From NCBI GenBank assembly GCA_963277665.1, contig OY728122.1, forward strand, positions 2,125,256,024 through 2,125,320,023: a DNA stretch of 64,000 nucleotides, read 5' to 3'. Positions 39,263 to 53,120 of the stretch are shown one piece after another. Source of the stretch: Viscum album (taxonomy: Eukaryota > Streptophyta > Magnoliopsida > Santalales > Viscaceae). The notes beneath the pieces are model-generated. The model did no database searches and was not told where the DNA came from. It saw nothing but the letters and a program-made list of their open reading frames with translations. The stretch's first letter is position 1. Every line of letters begins with the position of its first letter. Position numbers and translations under genes: made by a program.

Positions 39263-41970
39263 AGTAACATCCCATGTTTTGAATTGGTCAAAATCCATGA
39301 CCTATTTGAATTTTGGGGTTTAGTGAGGAGGCCATCATTCCTTTTGTTATTTGGAGAATAATTCTAATATTGATAGTAGTACAAGGGTTTTTTATATAGT
39401 TTTATGTATTTGAATGTGACTTAGGGTTTTGGGTTACTTTTGTGTGTGGCGGGTCTCAAAAACATAGTTTTAGGAAATCTTATACTGAGGCACACAGTTA
39501 GGAAAACTATGAGGCCTCACAAGAATAATAGTGATGCCAACTAGTAATGGAACCTATTTGAAAAAACATGTATGTGGTGTTTCATGACCATGCGATTCCT
39601 CAATAATTTTTTAAAAAGCTGAATCACTTGGTTTGGGCATCGTTTGGAAAACTACGTGCCTAGCATGTGTGCGTGTGGTGTTTGTACAGTGGGAACCACA
39701 TTATTTCCACATGGATAATAGATCATTGATTAGAAAACTATGATTCCCTATAAAAATTGAGAAATTACATTTTACCCCTCCTTCATATCTTGATATTCCA
39801 CCTCATTTATTCATATTTCCAAAGCATAGAGTAGGGGCTTCCTCTCTTTATTTTATTCATAGGATTTGAGGTAGATCCACTGATCAGACTTTTTTCATCG
39901 ATCCATTGAAAGATAAAAATTAATCTCTTTAATAACATCATCCCATTAGCTTCTATTTTCTATTTATCTCATCATATGGAGTGCTAAATCCATGAGATCA
40001 CTTTTTTACGTATTGTTTGGGTTTTAATTTGAATCAATATTTTCATCATATTCAACTCGAGTTAGGGGATGATATCAGAAGCGTGAACACCAAATAGTAT
40101 GAGGTATGTGGTGAAATGATTTATATATAAATTAATATGTGTGATATGTGTGATCTTAACTACATATGGTGGTGTGACTAAACGATACCACAAATAAATT
40201 ATTTTTGGATCTCAAATTAATACAGTGATTCTATATAATTTCATTGGGAATGCACATATATATTTACGCATTATAAGCTAGGTAAAAGGGCTTGAGACTA
40301 GTTAGGTTGGTAAGAATAAGTGTGGTACTTAAATTTTATTTATTTAATTATATTTATGGAAAGAGTTATATATGAATGTTATGAGATTGGCCTGTGGATT
40401 GAGGTGATGTTGATTACCAAGATTGAGGCAATGGTGTTCATCTGGTTTGGAATTTCCCAAGATATATGGGGTGATGATAATCACCATGTTGAGGTGACAT
40501 GGTCTTCATATAAATATGAATATGTTTTTAGGATCAGGGCATAACCCATAATATTTTAGATGGTGTTAACCATTAAGATTTAGTTAAATTGTTGCAGGGG
40601 AAGGAGGTGACTAATGACAAGGCATATGTTATTTAGTGATTTTCAATCACTATTTGTTGAATCACACACCGTTGGATTCATGTTCACATAGATAGGGTTC
40701 AAATGGTGTGGTTTTGACCACTCATTGTGGGTGGAGTCCCTGTATACTATGCTTCTTAAGGGATGGTTTTTATCATCAAATACCTTGGGGTTGCTCACTG
40801 TAGAAAGCCACATGGATGGTGACAGACCATTGGTTGCTGGTCTTCAGACCATCATTTGGAGGATGAAGCTCACTATTATAATTTATTCCATTTGTTTGGG
40901 ACTATGGGAGGATGGATATTGACTAGAATTGGGACATTAAATGTCATTCCATGGTCATTATTATATATTGGAAGATATATATCCCTATGCCTTAGGATTT
41001 AGGGCTTCTGGGCTGATGTGGACTCTTTGAGAGAAGGTCCATGGGACCTGGGTGTTGCTTATTGGGCATGTTGTAAGGTAACCATGTATTTTATTAACGG
41101 AATGTGGTTCTGGTGATAATATTATATGTGGAAACTATGGGTCAACTGGATCTGACAATCTTCAGTGGATTCCATGGACACTTATCCATGGATCCTCTTC
41201 ATTATAAATATATATATGGAGACATGTTGTGTGTACCATATATATAATGTTGGTAATGTGATCAGACTTATACTAGTGATGACTGAAATTGGATAATTAT
41301 TCCTAGTAGATTTTGAGCATAAGAAAAACAATTTAATTAATACACAGTTTTGCATTTTCTTTTTTAATTACTCTTAGTATACACCATCATAATTACTGAT
41401 ATAAGACATGCACATGTTTGTGGTGTCTGAATAAGACTTATTCTCATTCCCTATACGATCCCCTCACAAGGGGTGTATACTTTATCCCAATGATATTTGG
41501 TAGGAGATTAGGCTAAAGAGATGGACCTTCGAGGTCGAGTTCACTTCATAGAATGGGATGGATAGAGATGACCACATAGATTCCTATACAATATCTAGTG
41601 TTTATTTTTGAGTTTTGAATGATTAATATATGTATGTACTAATGTTTTTCCAAGAGTATCCCTACTTTTCTACTATGGTATGATTTTTATACCTATGGTA
41701 TTCATTTTGGCTTGTTTATTTCTTCCTATTATTTGATTTTTTCCACTGAGTCATATATTACTTCTATTATTTATGTACTTTCTTATACTTATAAATATAC
41801 ATATGGACAATTATTATTATCACCACCATATGGAATATTCTATCAAGTATCATCAATCGGACCTTCACGGCTAGCCGGGAGCCTTTGGTTAATGGGGAGG
41901 CATGCATAAGGCATTATAGTCTACCATCCTGGAGCATTGTTTGGTTGAAAAACTGAGTTGGGGTGCTATA
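39263..41970 (+). repeat. RE-B 3' LTR
   Basis: It starts AGTAACATCCCATG (the 5' LTR starts TATAACATCTTCGG) and ends GGGGTGCTATA. The two LTRs share order but differ at many sites. Plus-strand frames at 40,320-40,544 and 40,725-40,922 lie inside and have no recognised domain. Beyond its right end the sequence returns to RE-C LTR. Confidence 0.7.
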
Positions 41971-44910
41971 TGAGCTGTATAAAACACACATATAAGATAA
42001 AATGATATAGATTCATTACCAAATAGGAAAATATGAGGGAAATTTACATTCTAAATGACTATTAATTGGATTGATACAAGACACTAGAAAGGTTCTCATC
42101 ACTTTGTATACTCCTAAAACAGTCTCATGAGATGACACTCACTATGACCATCATGAACTATTGTACTCCATCATGTGTTAGCAACATACTTCAAGAATAA
42201 TTTCCAAATAATCCACCCTAACTCAATGTCTGTAAAGGCTATCTCTAAAACTATTCATCATCTCTATAAATATTGCACATTTGGGCAGAAATCCTATGCA
42301 AGGGTGAGTATATAGATAAATAGTAGGATATCCCAAAGGCTATAAAGAAAATACAAAACAATAAGTAAACATGACGCTCCAACTATGAGATGATATCAAG
42401 TAGGAAGACCAAAAAATAAAATATTGATATGATCTACAATAAGAAATCTCAGAAACATGGAGAAGTATTAATCATCTTTGATCCATTTGATGAGGGTTAG
42501 AACATCACATGAAACCTGGGAAGCTAAAATTTCCATAGAAGTTTTATTCAAATGTAGATATCAAATACACATGTTTCATAAAACTGGAATCCTAGGATGC
42601 ATATGGAGTCACGAGTCTTGAAGATTTGATATGATCACCCTTTCCCGAAGCAAAACCCCAAAAATATTCAATGACGGGGATCTTATCATTGTTAAAACAT
42701 GCTCATCCATCATGGGAATTCCACAATATCCATTTCATTAATATCATACCACTATTGAAGTATATAAATTGATGAATCTAAAAAACCTATGTAAACTCAC
42801 TAAAACTGTGATACATGACCTCATGCCCCATGTCAGTAGATGTATACTAACTATAGATGATGGTCTCAATCCCTATCCATGGTCATTAGACTAGAGGATA
42901 CTAATTAAAAAAAATAGAATATCCAAAAAACATGAGTATGTGGCGGTGATACTGACTAAATATGATCTTTATTTCAAGGTTCGTACAACTTTAGTATACA
43001 TGGGGTTACTAAACCTATCTATGTATGGACTGGGAATCATATACCCATTCAAAACCACACTACCATGGTGGTATTCCAATCCTGAGAATACTCTGATTGT
43101 CACAATTGAATCAAGTTACATGCCTTATAATGCTATAATAAATATATTCTTATCACAATTCATAAGTGAACTCAAATGATCAATCAAACACGTTATTGTG
43201 ATATATACTAAAAATATTATAAAAGGATATTTATTTTTCAGAAATGAAAACTCAATGGAAAAATGGAAAAAAATACATCACTATGTTAAGAGTGGGCCAT
43301 GTCGCATCCCTTGTATTCTCCATATACTGAGATAGGGTAGAGGAATCATTCCATATATGGTTCATATTTCCCAACATGTGAAGAATCTAGTAGAATCATG
43401 TTATCACCAATGCTTGACATCGGTATACTATTTCTGGGTTAGGTTTTGTGGAATTAGCCTGCTTTGTCTACCCACCTGGATGAATTGCTGGGTAAGTGAG
43501 TGGTGGGCCCTACATAGCAGATCTCACATTGGGCTAGCTTATAATATCCAAATTGTCTATCTTTCCTAATGAACAAGTAGAAGGAACACTAACATTAAAT
43601 CTCATGGGGATAAAATATAGGGGTGACTTATCCACCCCACATCACGTCATGGAATGGGCACATCCTACTACCTTCTCAAGGTGACATCCCACGACCACCT
43701 CCCATGGAATATTGTATACAAAAACTTAATACTAATACAATCAACCTCCCCCATCAATCTTCCTTTTTTTAATCCACCATAACACTACAGAAGATTCCCC
43801 CATTTCTGACCACAAATACATTGCTTGACACTTATCACCCATGATGACCTCCATCACCCAAGCTATTATTTCCCAAGCCTTACTGGCTCTTATCTTTTTG
43901 ATCCACCACACCACACCTCCCCACCTTTGGGAATAACTATGTTTTGTGACCCATCACTACCATGTGAGTGGAAATAAAATAGATAGAGGACAAAGATAGG
44001 GGTGATAAGGGAGTGACAATAACTACAATTCTTCATTCTTAATTGATATTCCCAATAATTCACACAAGCAAAAAATTGTTATGGGATAAATATATCTACA
44101 ATATAAATATTATACTTTATGAATACATTTTTTGAGAATGTGTAAATTGATAATCACAATACAGGTGAGATATAATTGAAGAATACTCACTTCAAATCTT
44201 TGATAATGTTTTGGTTTTCAATCCATAAATTCCCATACAAAAATATGAGTGTTTATGAAATATAAAAAAATACTCCCCCAAATGTGGTTCTTTCATTGAT
44301 GAAGGTTTGACTCGCCTATGTTTTCATTGATAATCATGATGAAAAATTTCATTATTTGATCCCACGGATCTTTGAAATCTAAAAATTCTCATTCATTTTA
44401 AATCTCCAATATTTGGATTCATCTAGTTATCATTAATATATTGAGATTGAGATGTTCATATATGAAATATTTTAAGGTTAAAATATTCAATCTCCTAAAA
44501 TAAACTAATTAATTAATATAATAACTTTCTATTTCAAAATTTTAACCCGTCTATGGTGTCCAATCCCTAAGGAATTCTATGTGAATGAAATTTATACCAC
44601 CCTTATATTAAAACCCTCCTCAAAGGAACAAGTATGTTCTCAAATTTTCTATGTGAGGCTTCATTATGAAGAAATTTGATAATTCTTAGAAACATGTGCA
44701 TGGTTACTAAAAATATTATATAATAACTAACATTTTATTATCGAAGAACCACCCACCCAGAATTATACACAATAAAAAACTAGGGTTATGTATCACACCT
44801 CAATGTCAATGGAACCTTCAAAAAATACGTTTGATATTAACTTATAGGGTAAATTTACCATTTTATCCACAAGTAATTCCTATGAAATTGAAACATAAAA
44901 TTGAGTTATG
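41971..44910 (-). repeat. RE-C 5' LTR, second fragment (right of RE-B)
   Basis: It continues the LTR begun at 25,347, starting TGAGCTGTATAAAACACAC, which pairs with CATATATAAAACATACC at 19,751 in the left LTR. It is about 0.7 kb longer than the matching part of the left copy, so one copy has an insertion or the other a deletion. Small plus-strand frames at 42,940-43,179 and 43,357-43,569 lie inside and have no motif. Confidence 0.6.
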
Positions 44911-47900
44911 TCTTAACTGGAAAAAATTAATTTCACTACTATTTCTTAAATTTTACATGGAATAAACAATAATGAACAAATAACAAATAACAAATTTAAA
45001 ATTTGGCATACTTTATGGACCATCCTTAAATAAATAAATATAAACACCTGATATTTAATTATGATAGAACTCATTCACATTATAATTATATGTATAATTT
45101 ATTTAAATATATAATACTTTATTAAGATATAAACATTCTATATCTCAAATAAAAATTCATTTAGTCTATAAACATTTTTTATATTCAAAACATCATGTAT
45201 TTATTATCACATTAACATTGACCATATCAATTATTTAGACCCCTTTTGATATGGTCCAAATAATTTCTCAATTATGTTTAGTATTTTGATCCTTTGAAAT
45301 TAAAAACAATAAAAAATCACAATTAATATATGAACTATTTTATATTTTTCCTTATTTTATAATTTAAAAACATTATAGAATACCTTATAATTTATATATA
45401 AACAGTTTTTATCAAAATTATTAGTTATTAAATTTAAATTAAAGGTATTTAATATTAACAATAAATATAGAACATATTTATTATTAAATGATTCAAATAA
45501 ATTTAGTAATTATTAAGAAAATATTTTATAATAATTTAATTTATAATCACATTATAAATAAAATAAAAATCCATAAGAATCATTTATATATTTTATGCTT
45601 AGTTTATGTATTTTTTGATTAGTTTATGAATTATGTGACCCTATTTATAATTGAGAAATTGAAAAATAATAATATTCCTTATATCTTATATTATGTTATA
45701 TTTTATATCACAAATTATGATTTCATCAGATGTCTATACTATGATTTACGATTGGTGGTATTTTCTGAGACGTGTCTTCTTCAATGTTGTGAATCATATT
45801 TTATGATATGCATTAATATCCTAAATGTGATATAATCCAACTTAATTAATTATATAAAATAATATAATTACTTTTATCCTATTCTACTACTAATCCATAT
45901 CAAACATTAAAATTAGATGAAACTGAATTATTTTTCCCATTTCATAGGTACTGATAGGTTATATCATAAAAACTGATCCTATCATATCTTAATATATCAC
46001 TAATCATATTATAATTTATATTTCAAAATATATATCATATTTAATAATACTGGACACAATATCCATTTTCATAGGAAATTCTATGTAATATTTTAAAATA
46101 CCAAAAATTATAACCATTATTCTACCTTTTAAACATGATTTCAGAAGTCAAGTCAAGAATTACATTTTAGTATACCAATTTTCTGTTTCATAGGATTTAA
46201 TAACACATATTAAAGTAGCAAAATACATAATATATCATAACCAAAGATCATCAATGTTTTGAAATCAAAACAATTCTTTATATAAAATGAATAACATATT
46301 AAACTCTAAACAAGACCATGTCTCATATCTTTAACCAAACACATTATATAAATCAATTAAAAGTTGTAAAATGAATCTTTCGTCCAAAATAATCTATGGT
46401 CTGATAAACTATCAACTCCCTAGGTATTATTATCATTATATTAAATATGTACTAGTACCTTGGGTGTAGAGTAAGAAAGAGAATATATATTCAATATGGA
46501 AAAAATTAAATGAATGTTCATAAAGATCTAATTTTATTTTAATTTCCTTGAAATTTATTATATAGGTCTTAAGGATAGTCCTTAAGCCTACATTCATTAA
46601 CATAAATTATAATAATTTTTATGTAAATAATATGCGATAACAACAAATTTTTTACCTCTTAACCTGATATGCATCCATTTTACATTCGAATGGATTCCTT
46701 TATTTGATAAATATTTTTCATCCAATGAAGAATAAATAATATGGATAAGTTGAATAGAAGAAGACACAAACAATAACATTTTTCATTCAACTACATGTTG
46801 TTACTTCTATAATATGACTAACCATTATCATGAAATTTATGATACAATCATATTATATAATGTTGTATAATAGAGGTTGTAGTATGATATATTTTATAAT
46901 ACTTTGTAGGATATCCCATACTAAGGAATATTATATACCATGGTTTTATAAATAACCTATAATATCTGATACCCATTTCAAATTCAATGATGTAATATAG
47001 TATATATCAAATATAAATTTGGTTTTAGAGAATATCTATATCACTCCAGTCAATTATTAGGGGTTCAAACTGCTTTGAAATAAAGTAATTGAGTAACAAT
47101 TATCAAGACTATTATGTGTTAATATAACGAGGATATATTTTGACCTATTTGGAGATGTTTTAGACCCCAATAAATTTCAACATAACATTTTACAACTCTT
47201 TATTCCTTGTGGGTAGAATATATATATTAAAAAAATTCTCCATTATCAATTACTAGTTTTAAGTCATTATTGCAATACAAAACTTATTTCAAAACCCTAT
47301 TGAGAAAATAAATTTTTATTTTCTATTTTTCCAATAACGACAACATTTCAGAAGAAACAATTTTCAATCAACAACACATTTCCATTGATGATATCAAAAT
47401 ATTTCATGAAATTAAACCATTTGAATGTTAAATCTCGTTAATGATCACTATGTCCATGTTTATATATTTTTACAAAATAAAATGGAAGGACTATTAATAA
47501 CATTTAATTGAATGGAATTGGATTAATTTGATGAAAGTAAATGTTCCACTATTTGAAAGATTCATAATGGTATGGAATGTTTAATCTTGATAGTCATTTT
47601 AAATATTATAAAATAATTAAAATAGAGTAATTTTTTTTACAGTTTTCAAAATTATTACTATATTATTAATCAATTTTATTTTTATTTTTGAAATATTATA
47701 GATTCATATTATTGAACCATTTCATCAAAGATAGCTGGGTTTATAGTATCATAAAATTTATACTTGAGATTATAGTTAATTATTTGGAAAAATATAATGA
47801 TAATTATTTTCTCTTGAATTTTGGAATAATGAACATTCATCCCATGATATCCCATATTATTCAATTCAATCCATATAAAAAATTTAAAATATATGAAATT

Positions 47901-50900
47901 ATTTTATTTCTAGTTGAAATAATCATTTAAAATTACCTTGAAACCTTTTTTGGAAACATTTGAAAAATGAAATTTTTTGAAATAAGTGTATACGATGAGG
48001 ATAAAAATTGTTAATAATGTTTCAAATTAAAAAAATACTAATACATGAATAATTTTTATCAAATGTAGTAAATAGATCTTTAAGTGGATTTTGTTTCCAA
48101 GTTCCATAGAAACTCAAACTCTTGAGGAACACGAAAGTTGGGTTCCATTAGATATGTAAAATTTCTAGTGGATGTTGCCCAACAAATTACATCAAAACTC
48201 CTTGTTACTAGAGGTGAGGATATATGTGATTGAATTAATTGGCAAGTAAAAAAGAAAATATACTATCCAAATAAAAATGAAATAAAAGTCACTATTAGAT
48301 AAATATTATATGTTATTAAAATGGGAACAAAAAGATAGAGTATATTTTTCATAGGTACAATTGAACCTTTAAGTTGAAAATTTAACCAAAGTAAAAATTA
48401 TTAAAGGAATATATTGTTGTTGGATTATTTTGAACGTCATGGAACTGATAAAAATATATATGTGCCACTTCACCTATAATTCATAAATCATATATATAAT
48501 TTCAGAAAAATATTAATTATTAATTTCAATTTTATATGTATTCTCATTATTATTTTATTTTTATGTTAAATTTAGACTCAAGTGGTTCTATATTTAACAC
48601 ATTTATATTAATAGAAGAAAATTAAACATAAATAGTGGATATATTTAATAATATTTTACTGTTATATATTTATAGACACAAAAATACATGACCCCACCCA
48701 AATTTTGTTTTGATGTAATATTATGTAATCTTAGGTCAATATTATTCCAATGATAAAAATGACGTAAAAATAGTGCTAAAATAAGTAAACCCTTACCCGA
48801 AAAGAGGGAACTGTTCAATCATAGTTGAAATTTCTAGCATCTTTCTGGTGACTACTATGTGTTCCATGTTAGTGACCTATCGTTAGTCCAAATTTTACAT
48901 TCAAACTAGTTTTGTCATATCATAATAAAAATATATCTATTTAATATGATCTAATACCAATACATCTATTATCAATAATTTGAAATGCAACGATACTATC
49001 ATTTTTTCCAAAATATACCCCCTTTTACCGTATTTTATTTCAAAATAGGGGCCATCCATGAGTGGCATGGTGATATTCACTTCATTTAACTAATACATTT
49101 AGATTAATCGGTTATAATATCTAATTAATTATATGGATCTTTTTTATCCAATTGAGAATAAAAGACCAAATCCCTTACACGATCAATAGAGCTATGTGAA
49201 AGAAGATGAATAAGAAAATGATTGGTCAAATCTACTAATGGATCGATCACTACATCTACCACCGTGTTTCTAAGGAGACAAGAAAATTTAAACAATAAAT
49301 TAAAATGGGGAATATTCACATATAAAATATCTCTCGAAAATACCCTCTCATTAAATCGATTGGTGAGTATTTTACTACAGAGTGAATGATTTATAATCGA
49401 GTTCACTAGATAAGTCTATAACCTCGTGAATTAGTTTTTAGATATTGGAAATAATCTTAATGATTATGATCATTAAATCCACCAACTATGCACACTTCTT
49501 GATAGTTCGGGTACACTGGTTGTCTCTCCTATTATCGTGGTTCCGAAAGGAAATATAATTATGAAAATATGAAATTATTATCTTTTAATTGATATTCTGA
49601 AATGGAATGATCTGAATTATTACTAGACATAGTCTCTCATCATGTAGAATAGAAAGTGAAAAATATGAGTTGGTATATAATTAGAATGTTGACCAAAATT
49701 AAACAGTAGTATACGGTTGAAAAATGAAAGGAGGCCACCATAGGAAAGTTTCCATTATAGAATAAAGGGATACATGAATAACTAACTATGGATTCTACCA
49801 TACTTAGGCCATGGTTGCAACCCAAAAATAAATTAAATGTAAATTGGTACATGATAATAAATGGAGTTTTTTTATTTTCTCTAATGAATAAAAAAACATT
49901 ATTACACACATCCAACCAAGACAGAAAATAGGCAATTGATATTCTAGTATCATACTATGTAAATATGAATTGGGAGTATTTCATGAACTATCAATCTTGT
50001 GACTTTGGTGTAGTAAATATTTTGAATACCCATTTGAAATATATCATTAGAATGTTTCATATCCATGTAAAGACAGATGTTTGATAAAAAACACCCTGAT
50101 GGGTTTCAAAAACATTCAATATTTTTAGCTAAACATGTTATCAACAATATCCCTCTAAAAAAAGATTATAATAACATCTTAATTAATGAATGGGAAACAT
50201 ATCCATTTCTCAAGGAGAAAATATTGAACATTTTCAAAAACCCAAGTGAAAAAATGTGAAAAAATATCAACATTTTGGATGGGGGACATAATGAAAATTA
50301 TGGCATAAGAATACATAGACACATGAGAGGATGAAGTATATCCACCTTGTAAAAGAGTACGTAAATCAATGTCAACAAGGATGTATCTCTAGATAATTTT
50401 AGTGATATTTTATATTGGAATTATAATATAATCACATTCTATTTTTATCCATAATGGTGATTGATGTTTCATGATACGGTGAAATCTTATTTATGTAGTC
50501 CCATAGAGGTGGAATAAACAAGAGGTACCAAATATTCCCTCACCATTATGGATGACTCATCTCTCACTGTGTGGGTGATTTCATCTTAAAAATTATTGAA
50601 TAAGTAATGTATTACTATAAGATATTACTCATTGTAGTAGATTGTGAAACTATGATAATAATGTTTTTTCTTTTTTTGAAAACATTAAATATGGTTCACA
50701 TCACGGGAGTTCGATGATAACTTCAAGTGTCAAGGCATTAAACATGAGAGAATTTTACAATTAACCCTTGAAAAAAATGATGTAATACGCAAAGTGGTAC
50801 TAGAAGAACCATGTGTAGAAGTATAAAATAATTTATAATTATATTTATTAAATTAATTTACATGTGTATACCTAGAGATTTACATGAATCTATATTGGTG

Positions 50901-52659
50901 ATATACTCCATGCATCTTCACCTACAATGGAAATGCGGAGTTCAGATAGCAGCTTTGGGACCTGGAGGAGAAGAAGGTCATTGGATGAAGAGATGTATTA
51001 ATTAATGTGATAAAAATGATTTTTTATATTCTATATATTAAAATTTATTTCCTATATTGCATATAGTATTGAATTCCTATACCATAAATAGTACCAGAAC
51101 AACCCACCCCTTAAGAGAAACTCATACAGGAAGACACATGTGCCGCAGACTTGAAGATATTTGTGGGTGTTAACGATTAGGGGGAGAACCAATCCTCAAT
51201 ATTAGAAGTTAAGGAACCATCATATGTTTAATTCCCAATCCTATATTTCCCTATAGTAACCAAATAACAGTATCACTATAATTTAAGTATGAATTCTATA
51301 ATGCCAAATACTCTCAACTAGCGGTGAGGGATGATGAAGTTTCGGTGGGGAGATTACACCCTATGAATATAATTAATAATTATAGCAAAAAATTATTAGA
51401 ATAATATATAAATAACTATATTTAAAAATTGAAAAAATACATATGATAATCTACCTAAACATTTATAAATTCATATCAGTTAAATAAAATTAAATAGGAT
51501 TACATGTTGGCCGATCACACATGTACATGAAAAAAATTACAAAAGAGAAATATATAAAATTGAAATGAGGAACCACTAATATAAAATAAAAATACAAGAA
51601 ATTCGTCACATTCATTATATATGCAGCATTATAGGATAATAATGATTATAAGGTCTATTGTGGGATATACTAGATATCTGTTGTTTTTACAAAGGAACTC
51701 CTAGAAAGGTCCTTATGAAGGGAGAGGAATCCACCCCATAAGGGGCCCAATATCCTAGTGGACACATTGTATGGGACCCAATTATGATAAAAAATTATAA
51801 TATCATATTTTCATAATCAGACACTTGTTTTCATTAACTCACATTGTCCATCAGCTGTTTTATTTGTTCATCCACATTTGGAAAATGTATTGTGCTTTCT
51901 CACAATATAGTACTCAGATTAGAGATGAATGTGACCTCTGGTGTACCTCCTAGTAAGCCAGATACTTCTAAATATTATCAGCTGTTTATTATAATTCATT
52001 AGAGAGATTATACACTCATATAATAGTATAAAAATATATCATAACCAATATCCAATATATCAATATACTACCCAATATAATAATAAATGAAATACTACCA
52101 ATATATCAATAAACAATTATAGATCAAATGCTATATTTTAATGAACTATATTAAGATTCACATGAGTTAGGAAGAAACCAAAAAAATCTAAAATGGTTAG
52201 ATAAAATAAAGATTAATCAAAAAATATACAAAAAAATATACAACATAGTATCAGACCTCAATCCTTTCTCACCTCCAAATCATGACCAAGTTATCCAATA
52301 AAATCGTACAAAATTGGGAATTTTCCATTCATGTATTTATAAACATGACATATTCTATTTTAATAATGTTCTAGGGGTTTTCAATAATGGTTTGAGTGTG
52401 AGTCAGCATGCCCGAATTAAAATATTCCATAAATATTTACAGATTTAATATAGTGCATGAAGATCTTCCATAGTAAAAAACCAAAAACATAATTATATAG
52501 ACAACTGTTGATCACTGGGATCCATGGAGACACCAATTAATTACCATACCAACATTTTCTAGTTCTAAATGTATATAAATATTATAGGAATAGAGCCCCA
52601 CCATAGATCCATCTCAGGAATTGGATCATCCAAGGGGTAGAAACATCCTTTCCTAGAGA
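44911..52659. other. Unassigned AT-rich DNA
   Basis: No transposon ends or protein families were recognised. The longest frames are 93 codons (minus, 49,125-49,406), 91 codons (minus, 49,640-49,915, hydrophobic) and 60 codons (plus, 50,077-50,259). All are within chance length for this composition. Two short stretches look more protein-like than their surroundings: plus strand 50,925-50,999, and minus strand about 51,832-51,960. Neither could be assigned. Confidence 0.45.
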
Positions 52660-53120
52660 AATCTATTATATCATCACCACCCAGGGGAATATATCTCTAT
52701 TTTAGAATAATTTTATATCTCAATATCACCCAAAATAAATTTTAACCACCTTGAAACATCACAAATCGTATTACCACTCTAGATGAGAAACACTAAACCC
52801 TACAACTATCCCATATGTCATCACCTCCTAATGTGGAATAACACCACACTCCATTACCATCCCATTTTTAATCACCTCCCAAGAGGTAATATCATCCTGC
52901 ACCCCAAATATGGGATTCCTAATTTCCTATTAGGGTTGAATGAAACCCTTAAATTGATCTATTTCATGTCTCATAATCACCTAGGGTGGAATTTCACCCC
53001 TCCCTGGAACAACCTCATGCCTCTCAACCATAATTTGGTAATAGTTCCCCACCCCATAACTATCTCATTTCATATAAGTACTAGTGGATAATAATTCCCA
53101 CACAAAAACAATCTCAAATA
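52660..53120. repeat. Degenerate tandem array, 51-bp unit
   Basis: Units carrying CATNTCTNATCACCT, then a GG(T)GGAAT(A/T)-like core and CCC(A/C)(C/T)-rich end recur about every 51 bp, clearly at about 52,812, 52,862, 52,967, 53,018 and 53,068. Because 51 is a multiple of three, one frame stays open across the array (52,783-53,091, 102 codons). Its translation shows a 17-residue period: HHL, NHL, NFL, NHL, NHN at steps of 17-18. The frame is thus a by-product of the repeat and is not called as a gene. Confidence 0.65.

Larger units (their letters stand above)
25535..41970 (+). mobile_element. RE-B: gypsy-type LTR element nested in RE-C
   Basis: Direct repeats at 25,535-28,210 and 39,263-41,970 (2,676 and 2,708 bp) match in order over their length, for example CACCATTGGATTCATGTTCA near 26,930 and CACCGTTGGATTCATGTTCA near 40,668. 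A purine-rich AGGTGGGGAGGC directly before the right LTR fixes the plus-strand orientation. The flanking 5-mers taaac and tgagc agree at 3 of 5 with two A/G transitions, a decayed target duplication. The 11 kb interior is longer than usual and includes a CACTA-type end, so it has received later insertions. Coding remnants are very weak. Confidence 0.7.
19589..44910 (-). mobile_element. RE-C: outer LTR element, right LTR split by RE-B
   Basis: The left LTR (19,589 to about 21,972) resembles, in order, the two pieces 25,347-25,534 and 41,971-44,910. The gap between the pieces is exactly RE-B. Matches include GTGTCTCAAACCAAAACAT with GTGTGCAACCCCAAGCCCAT at the start, GACACTAGA near 19,852/42,082, CATCACACGAAAC with CATCACATGAAAC near 20,265/42,505, and the shared tail around 21,820-21,960 and 44,780-44,905. 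A pyrimidine-rich tract follows the left LTR, so the element reads on the minus strand. The copies are unequal (about 2.4 and 3.1 kb) and well diverged. Outer ends are set by eye to within tens of bases, and no convincing target duplication was found. Confidence 0.6.

Noticed and set aside
49125..49915. Two adjacent minus-strand frames of 93 and 91 codons as a gene pair
   Set aside because: No recognisable domains, and they are separated by stops. Length is within chance expectation, and the hydrophobicity of the second follows from T-rich codons.
52783..53091. 102-codon plus-strand frame as a gene
   Set aside because: It is kept open by the 51-bp tandem unit (17 codons). The translation is periodic, with no signal peptide or domain.
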